DNA from: an uncultured bacterium
GTDB lineage: Bacteria; Desulfobacterota; Syntrophorhabdia; Syntrophorhabdales; JANXAF01
DNA length: 64,000 nt
Assembly: GCA_938084905.1 (NCBI GenBank)
Contig: CALKEQ010000001.1
Coordinates: 90,835-154,834 of the forward strand
Direction: 5' to 3'
The position numbers and the translations under genes were made by a program. Of this stretch, positions 59,673 to 64,000 are shown piece by piece. The notes below the pieces were generated by a model that was not told where the DNA came from, ran no database searches, and saw only the letters and a program-made list of their open reading frames with translations. Numbering within the stretch: position 1 is the stretch's first letter; every line of letters starts with the position of its first letter.

Positions 59673-61689
59673 AATGAAGAAAGAGCTTTTAGGACTTTCT
59701 CTTTTCGGTCTTTTCCTTTTCCTTTTTTTTTCACTTATCTCCTACCATCCTCTCGATCTTTCCTTTAGCACCTCCTCACTGACAGTTCACAATTACTGTG
59801 GAAAGGCAGGCTCCTACGTAGCAGATCTACTTATTCAACTTACAGGCCTTTCGAGCTACCTTATCCTTCTCTATGTGCTTGCCCTCTCCCTAATATTGGT
59901 TAAAAAGAGAAAAGTCTCCAGCTACTTTACCTTTTTTGCCGGACTCACTTTCCTTTTCGTATCCACATCAACCTTCCTTCAGCTCTGGATAAAAAGCGTA
60001 AGTATAAAGGGAGTAAGGATACCAGCATCTGGGCTTATAGGTGTTATTTTTGAAAGGTCCTTTGTCAACTCCTTCGGATACTTTGGAAGCCACCTTATCC
60101 TCGCCTTCGTTTTAGTCTTCTCATTCTTCCTTTTAGCACACGCTCCACTTATCTCCATTTTGGAAAAAAGACTGAAGGGGAGAAATAGAGAGGAAAAAAG
60201 GGAAATAAGGGTAGTTGAAAGGCAACCGTATGAGGCAAAAGCTGTTTCTGAAACAAAAAAGGAGTTCAAGCAGGAGCCTTTTGAATTTCTGAAAAATATC
60301 GGGCCTTATAAGCTTCCGTCTGTTGATCTTTTAGATCCTGTGGAAAAGAAGGATATAAAGGTAGATAAGGAGACTATAAATCTCAATGCCAGAATTCTGG
60401 AAAAAAAGTTAAAGGATTATGGAATAGAAGGCGAGGTAAAGGAGGTAAGCCCTGGACCAGTTATAACCCTCTACGAGTTTGAACCTGCTCCCGGAATAAA
60501 GATAAGCAGGATTGCCAATTTGGCTGACGATCTTGCCATGGCTCTCAGTGCCACATCTATCCGTATCGTCGCTCCAATTCCCGGTAAATCCGTTGTTGGA
60601 ATTGAGATTCCAAATCCAGTAAGACAGACAGTTTACCTTCGCGAAATAATAGAGTCCAAGCCATTTATAGAGTCTGAATCCTTCCTGACTCTTGCACTTG
60701 GAAAAACCATATATGGGGAACCATTCGTTGCTGATCTCACAAAGATGCCCCATCTTCTTGTGGCAGGCTCAACGGGCTCGGGCAAAAGCGTTTCCCTAAA
60801 CAGCATGATCTGTAGCATACTTTTTAAGGCTTCCCCACTTAACGTCCGTTTCCTGATGATAGACTTGAAAATGCTCGAACTTTCCTTCTATGAGGGTATC
60901 CCCCATCTTCTCCTTCCCGTTGTCACCAACCCAAAAAACGCGAAGCTTTCCTTGAGGTGGTTGATAGAGGAAATGGAAAGAAGGTACACCATAATGGCTG
61001 AAAAGGGCGTAAGAAACATAGAAAAGTACAATCAGAAGATGGTGAAGGAAAATTCCGATCCCCTTCCCTACATCGTCGTTGTAATAGATGAGCTTGCTGA
61101 TCTCATGATGGTTTCAACAAGGGAAGTGGAGGAGTACATAGCCCGTCTTGCTCAAATGGCAAGGGCATCCGGTATTCACCTCATAATCGCAACCCAGAGA
61201 CCATCAGTCGATGTCCTCACGGGTATTATAAAGGCGAATTTTCCAGCACGCATATCTTTTCAAGTTTCCTCTAAAGTTGACTCAAGAACCATCCTTGACA
61301 CAAATGGGGCTGAGAGTCTTCTTGGCCAAGGAGACATGCTTTTTTTAGGTCCAGGAGCAGGAAGACTTCAAAGGATCCACGGCCCTTTTGTTTCAGAGAA
61401 TGAGATAAGAAGGATCGTGGAATTCTTAAAAGCACAGGGTCGTCCTTCCTATCAAACAGAGATACTGAAGGAGAAAGAGGTAATTGAGGAAGAGGAATTT
61501 GAGGATGAAAAGTACGAAGAGGCAAAACAGTTTGTAATGGAGAAAGGGGAGGCATCTATAAGCATGATTCAGAGGAGATTTAGAATAGGATATAACAGGG
61601 CGGCAAGGATAATGGAAAGGATGGAGAAAGAAGGGATTGTTGGACCATCAGACGGGGTAAAACCTAGGGAGGTTTTGAAGAGAAAGTGA
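59662..61689 (+). CDS. ftsK: DNA translocase FtsK
   Basis: FtsK pumps chromosomal DNA at the division septum. The 675-aa protein has four to five N-terminal membrane segments (about 10-165), a short linker and the motor domain with Walker A AGSTGSGKSVSLNSMI (about 370), Walker B VVVIDELADLMM, and ARASGIHLIIATQRPSVDVLTGIIKANFPARISF. A C-terminal winged-helix gamma domain ends it (ISMIQRRFRIGYNRAARIMERME), which reads KOPS sites. It is compact compared with the enteric protein because of the short linker. Confidence 0.96.
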   Translation: MSTEMKKELLGLSLFGLFLFLFFSLISYHPLDLSFSTSSLTVHNYCGKAGSYVADLLIQLTGLSSYLILLYVLALSLILVKKRKVSSYFTFFAGLTFLFVSTSTFLQLWIKSVSIKGVRIPASGLIGVIFERSFVNSFGYFGSHLILAFVLVFSFFLLAHAPLISILEKRLKGRNREEKREIRVVERQPYEAKAVSETKKEFKQEPFEFLKNIGPYKLPSVDLLDPVEKKDIKVDKETINLNARILEKKLKDYGIEGEVKEVSPGPVITLYEFEPAPGIKISRIANLADDLAMALSATSIRIVAPIPGKSVVGIEIPNPVRQTVYLREIIESKPFIESESFLTLALGKTIYGEPFVADLTKMPHLLVAGSTGSGKSVSLNSMICSILFKASPLNVRFLMIDLKMLELSFYEGIPHLLLPVVTNPKNAKLSLRWLIEEMERRYTIMAEKGVRNIEKYNQKMVKENSDPLPYIVVVIDELADLMMVSTREVEEYIARLAQMARASGIHLIIATQRPSVDVLTGIIKANFPARISFQVSSKVDSRTILDTNGAESLLGQGDMLFLGPGAGRLQRIHGPFVSENEIRRIVEFLKAQGRPSYQTEILKEKEVIEEEEFEDEKYEEAKQFVMEKGEASISMIQRRFRIGYNRAARIMERMEKEGIVGPSDGVKPREVLKRK

Positions 61690-62306
61690 GGAGACTAGGA
61701 CAGATCCTTCTGTTCTTAACTCTTTATTCATTTTTACCGTGTTTTGCTCACCAACTGGGCCATATTGTGGAAAAATACAAATCGATTGAAACCTTTAAAG
61801 CGAACTTCAAACAGACGGTCTTTCTGGCTAATCTGGATGAAGAAAGGGATTTCTCTGGAAGCTTTTTTTACAAAAAAGGGAAGGGATTTCTCTGGATGTA
61901 CGACAGCCCAAAAAAGCGTTACTTCCTTTTTGATGGTACATACCTTTACCAATACGATGAAGATAAACCCTTCATAAGGAAAGAAAGGGTAGATAGCACA
62001 GGAACAAGAAGCGTCTTTTTAGATTTGATAAATGATATGGGGAACTTGGACAGACACTTTTTTGTAAAAGAACGGTCAATTGAAGGTGCAAAAGAGGTGA
62101 TCTATCTGGAACCAAAAAACGGGGGGATGATAAAGTCTGTAAGGATATGGTTCAGCCGGGAACTGAAGCTTGAAAGAATTGAGATAGTTGAAAAAGGCGG
62201 GAACAGGAACGTCCTCTCTTTCAGTCAGGTGGTTCTAAATGGTGAAATAGAAGATAAAAAGTTCCAATTCAAGAAAGAAAAGGGGAAAGAAGTGATAGTG
62301 AGATAA
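61686..62306 (+). CDS. lolA: Outer-membrane lipoprotein carrier LolA
   Basis: LolA carries lipoproteins across the periplasm. The 206-aa precursor has a signal peptide (about 1-22) and matches the LolA pattern: YKSIETFKANFKQTVFLANLDEERDFSGSFFYKKGKGFLWMYDSPKKRYFLFDGTYLYQY. It starts with GTG overlapping the ftsK stop and overlaps recO by 1 nt. ftsK-lolA adjacency is widely conserved. Confidence 0.92.
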   Translation: MRRLGQILLFLTLYSFLPCFAHQLGHIVEKYKSIETFKANFKQTVFLANLDEERDFSGSFFYKKGKGFLWMYDSPKKRYFLFDGTYLYQYDEDKPFIRKERVDSTGTRSVFLDLINDMGNLDRHFFVKERSIEGAKEVIYLEPKNGGMIKSVRIWFSRELKLERIEIVEKGGNRNVLSFSQVVLNGEIEDKKFQFKKEKGKEVIVR

Positions 62307-63037
62307 TGGCAAGAGTCAAAGATGAGGCAATAGTATTAAGAAGATTACCATACGGTGAGTCGGACAGAATCGTGCACTTATTCACCAGTTCTTCTGGAAA
62401 AATATCGGCTATCGCAAAGGGAGGCGCGAAGAGCTTAAGGAGATTCATGAATACCTTAGAGCCCTTAAGAATCATATACGTGGAGTATTTTGATAAATCT
62501 TGGAGGGGGCTTGCCAGAATTGAGAACGCCCACATTTTGGAAGACTTTTCAGAAATAGAAAGGGATTTAAGAAAATTTTTCATTGCAAGTTTCCTCACTG
62601 AGATAGTGGACAAACTTGCAAAGGAGAAGGAACCCTACCCTCAGATTTTCGATCTCTTAGGCGCCGCTTTAAGGAGACTTAAGACTTCGCAGGTCTCCTC
62701 TCTGGATACGCTAATGCTACTTCTTAAAATTCTTGAACTACTTGGCTTTCTTCCAAACTTCAAGACCTGTGTCCACTGTGGAAAGACTGTAGATCAAAAA
62801 AGCAAAACATTCTTTTCCAGTGAGAAAGGGGGGATATTGTGTGGGAGTTGCAGAATGTTCAATCCTTATAAGACTTACCCTTTCGAACTTCTTTCGTCTT
62901 TAGGTGGCGACCAAAAAACCCTTGAGATGGACGATGAATTAGTTAAAATGGCTTTCGAGTTAATGGACGATTTTATGAAGTATCATCTTGATATGGACTT
63001 TAGGTCTTATAGGTTCGTAAAATCGTCTCATTCATGA
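62306..63037 (+). CDS. recO: DNA repair protein RecO
   Basis: RecO acts in RecFOR recombination by loading RecA. The 243-aa protein begins MARVKDEAIVLRRLPYGESDRIVHLFTSSSGKISAIAKGGAKS, the OB-fold domain of RecO, followed by the helical part and a zinc-finger with CVHCGK near 155 and CGSC near 178. It is the last gene of the cooC-plsC-ftsK-lolA-recO run. Confidence 0.92.
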   Translation: MARVKDEAIVLRRLPYGESDRIVHLFTSSSGKISAIAKGGAKSLRRFMNTLEPLRIIYVEYFDKSWRGLARIENAHILEDFSEIERDLRKFFIASFLTEIVDKLAKEKEPYPQIFDLLGAALRRLKTSQVSSLDTLMLLLKILELLGFLPNFKTCVHCGKTVDQKSKTFFSSEKGGILCGSCRMFNPYKTYPFELLSSLGGDQKTLEMDDELVKMAFELMDDFMKYHLDMDFRSYRFVKSSHS

Positions 63038-63103
63038 TCAATACGCTTTTGAGTAAAAAGGAAGCGTTGAAAAGGAAAAAATAAAGGGTTAAAATGAAAG
63101 AAA

Positions 63104-63397
63104 ATGAAGGTCACTGTTAAGCTAACTTCAAACCTTATCTCCTCTGGTGGAGTCGCGATTCCGGCCCAAATTGAACTCGAAAAGGATGGAAGTACAGTTC
63201 TAGATCTGCTTCAAAAACTGAACGAGAGATTTCCTCATCTTAAGCTCATAAACAATGGGGAGATGGGTGAGGATCTAAGGTACGTTTACGTAAACGGGGT
63301 AGATCATTTCAGTCTTAAGGAAGGATTGAAAACAAAACTTAAAGAGTCAGATGAAGTACATGTGGAAATATTCATGGAGCCACTTGCTGGGGGGTAA
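63104..63397 (+). CDS. MoaD/ThiS-family ubiquitin-like sulfur carrier
   Basis: The 97-aa protein has the beta-grasp pattern (VTVKLTSNLISSG, STVLDLLQKLNERFPHL, YVYVNGVDHFSLKEGLKTKLKESDEVHVEIF) and the C-terminal Gly-Gly (MEPLAGG) that is activated to a thiocarboxylate. The exact pathway (molybdopterin, thiamine, thiolated tRNA or cysteine) cannot be told. It lies 26 nt before nifU and the cysteine desulfurase start, which suggests sulfur from that enzyme. Confidence 0.85.
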   Translation: MKVTVKLTSNLISSGGVAIPAQIELEKDGSTVLDLLQKLNERFPHLKLINNGEMGEDLRYVYVNGVDHFSLKEGLKTKLKESDEVHVEIFMEPLAGG

Positions 63398-63423
63398 AAT
63401 CCTCCAACTAGAAGGAGGAAACC

Positions 63424-63933
63424 ATGGAATATTCGGAGATAGTACTTGACCACTTTAAAAACCCCAGAAATGTTGGTGTAATTGAAGATGCGGACGGAGT
63501 TGGGGAAGTCGGGAATCCCATATGCGGTGACATGATGAAGATAACAATAAAGGTGGAGGAGGACAGGATAAAGGATGTTAAGTTTGCGACTTTCGGTTGC
63601 GGTGCAGCAATAGCAGTATCGAGCATGGTCACAGAGATGGCAAAAGGCAAAACTCTCGAGGAGGCACTCAAGATCACAAACACAGATGTAGCTCAAGCAC
63701 TCGGTGGACTACCAAAGAATAAGCTTCACTGCTCCAACCTTGGTGCTGAGGCTTTAAAAAAAGCGATAATAGATTACTACACCCGTAAAAAGGGCAAAGA
63801 GGGATACAGATCTGAGGTCTCATCTACAGAGTACATTGGAGAAAGAGAGGGAAAGTGTGTCTGCCCGTATTGCGAGCAGGAGATTCCAAAAAACATTCCT
63901 TATTGTTCAAAGTGCGGTAAGCTCATCAAATAG
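63424..63933 (+). CDS. nifU: NifU/IscU-type Fe-S scaffold with C-terminal zinc ribbon
   Basis: The scaffold assembles Fe-S clusters. The 169-aa protein has the three IscU cysteines C34 (in ICGD, with the stabilising Asp), C59 and C103. It then carries an added C-terminal ribbon with C145, C147, C150, C161 and C164 (CVCPYC and CSKCGK). The ribbon is not in classical IscU or NifU, which carry a [2Fe-2S] or NfU domain instead. GGAGG precedes the ATG. The cysteine desulfurase gene follows. Confidence 0.9.
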   Translation: MEYSEIVLDHFKNPRNVGVIEDADGVGEVGNPICGDMMKITIKVEEDRIKDVKFATFGCGAAIAVSSMVTEMAKGKTLEEALKITNTDVAQALGGLPKNKLHCSNLGAEALKKAIIDYYTRKKGKEGYRSEVSSTEYIGEREGKCVCPYCEQEIPKNIPYCSKCGKLIK

Positions 63934-63962
63934 TAATTCCAAAAATAAAAAAAGGAGCCAAA

Positions 63963-64000
63963 ATGAACGTTATCTACCTTGACCACATATCTGCCACACC
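63963..64000 (+). CDS. nifS: Cysteine desulfurase (NifS/IscS), start only
   Basis: The first 12 codons, MNVIYLDHISATP, match the N-terminus of NifS/IscS proteins, in which the DH/NAATTP segment leads into the pyridoxal-phosphate domain. AGGAG lies about 8 nt upstream. The gene runs off the window. It would supply sulfur to the NifU scaffold and possibly to the MoaD-like carrier. Confidence 0.8.
   Translation, partial: MNVIYLDHISAT

Noticed and set aside
63038..63103. Hairpin ACGCTT/AAGCGT after recO as a terminator
   Set aside because: The stem is only six base pairs with a long loop and no clean T-tract.

Overview
The window is about 49 kb of a nearly complete flagellar and chemotaxis supercluster on the minus strand (1-48,830), followed by about 15 kb of anaerobic-metabolism and housekeeping genes, mostly on the plus strand (48,987-64,000). 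P and L ring genes (flgI, flgH), lolA and a lipoprotein-type FlgH point to a diderm. FlhF/FlhG, FliA, sigma-54 promoters with NtrC-type regulators, DVU0524-family and FlaG genes, a HEAT-repeat gene in the che operon and an ETF:menaquinone-oxidoreductase-like Fe-S protein together suggest a Desulfobacterota-like ('deltaproteobacterial') anaerobe. CooC and the 2[4Fe-4S] ferredoxin agree with this. The moderately AT-rich sequence, AGA/AGG arginine codons and Lys/Glu/Arg-rich proteins fit a thermophile, but that is only a guess.

Flagellar layout in the direction of transcription (right to left). MCP-cheY-cheX (sigma-28). A small secreted protein and an NtrC-type regulator (sigma-54). A PAS histidine kinase and a second NtrC-type regulator, then flgB-flgC-fliE-fliF-fliG-fliH-fliI-fliJ. 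fliK-flgD-flgE. fliL-M-N-O-P-Q-R-flhB-flhA-flhF-flhG-fliA (sigma-54). Two tiny ORFs-cheB-HEAT protein-cheR-cheY-cheA (sigma-28). cheW and a small ORF (sigma-28). flgF-G-A-H-I-J (sigma-54). flgN-flgK-flgL-csrA-fliW and a decayed glycosyltransferase. fliC (sigma-28). flaG-fliD-fliS and a FliT-like gene. A sigma-28 operon with DVU0524-family, REC, HD-GYP, PilZ and motA genes; motA runs off the window.

The promoters describe a tiered cascade. Sigma-54 elements (GG-N10-GC) precede fliL, flgF, the 80-aa secreted protein and the histidine kinase. Three palindromes with core GTCAA-N4-TTGAC, resembling FleQ/FlrA operators, accompany three of these. Five sigma-28 promoters share TTAAGTTTT-N11-[CGT]CGATAA with invariant spacing, and a weaker sixth lies inside flgJ. 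CsrA, FliW and a GGA-rich fliC leader suggest post-transcriptional flagellin control.

The right part holds an EMO-like NarI/HdrD fusion protein facing a ferredoxin across a bidirectional terminator; tRNA-Gly and tRNA-Cys; prmA; a tight cluster of thioredoxin reductase, PfkB kinase, formyltransferase-like, EhaR-like HAD, a degenerate amidase-like exported protein, RNase PH and rdgB; tRNA-Glu; cooC-plsC-ftsK-lolA-recO; and a MoaD/ThiS-like protein with nifU and the start of a cysteine desulfurase.

Points most worth attention: the glycosyltransferase pseudogene beside flagellin, the operator and promoter set, degenerate FlhF with a trimmed FlhG, the absence of flgM from its usual place, two ATGA-chained micro-ORFs ahead of cheB, and the unusual kinase/formyltransferase/HAD cluster. 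All assignments come from reading motifs; no database search was possible.
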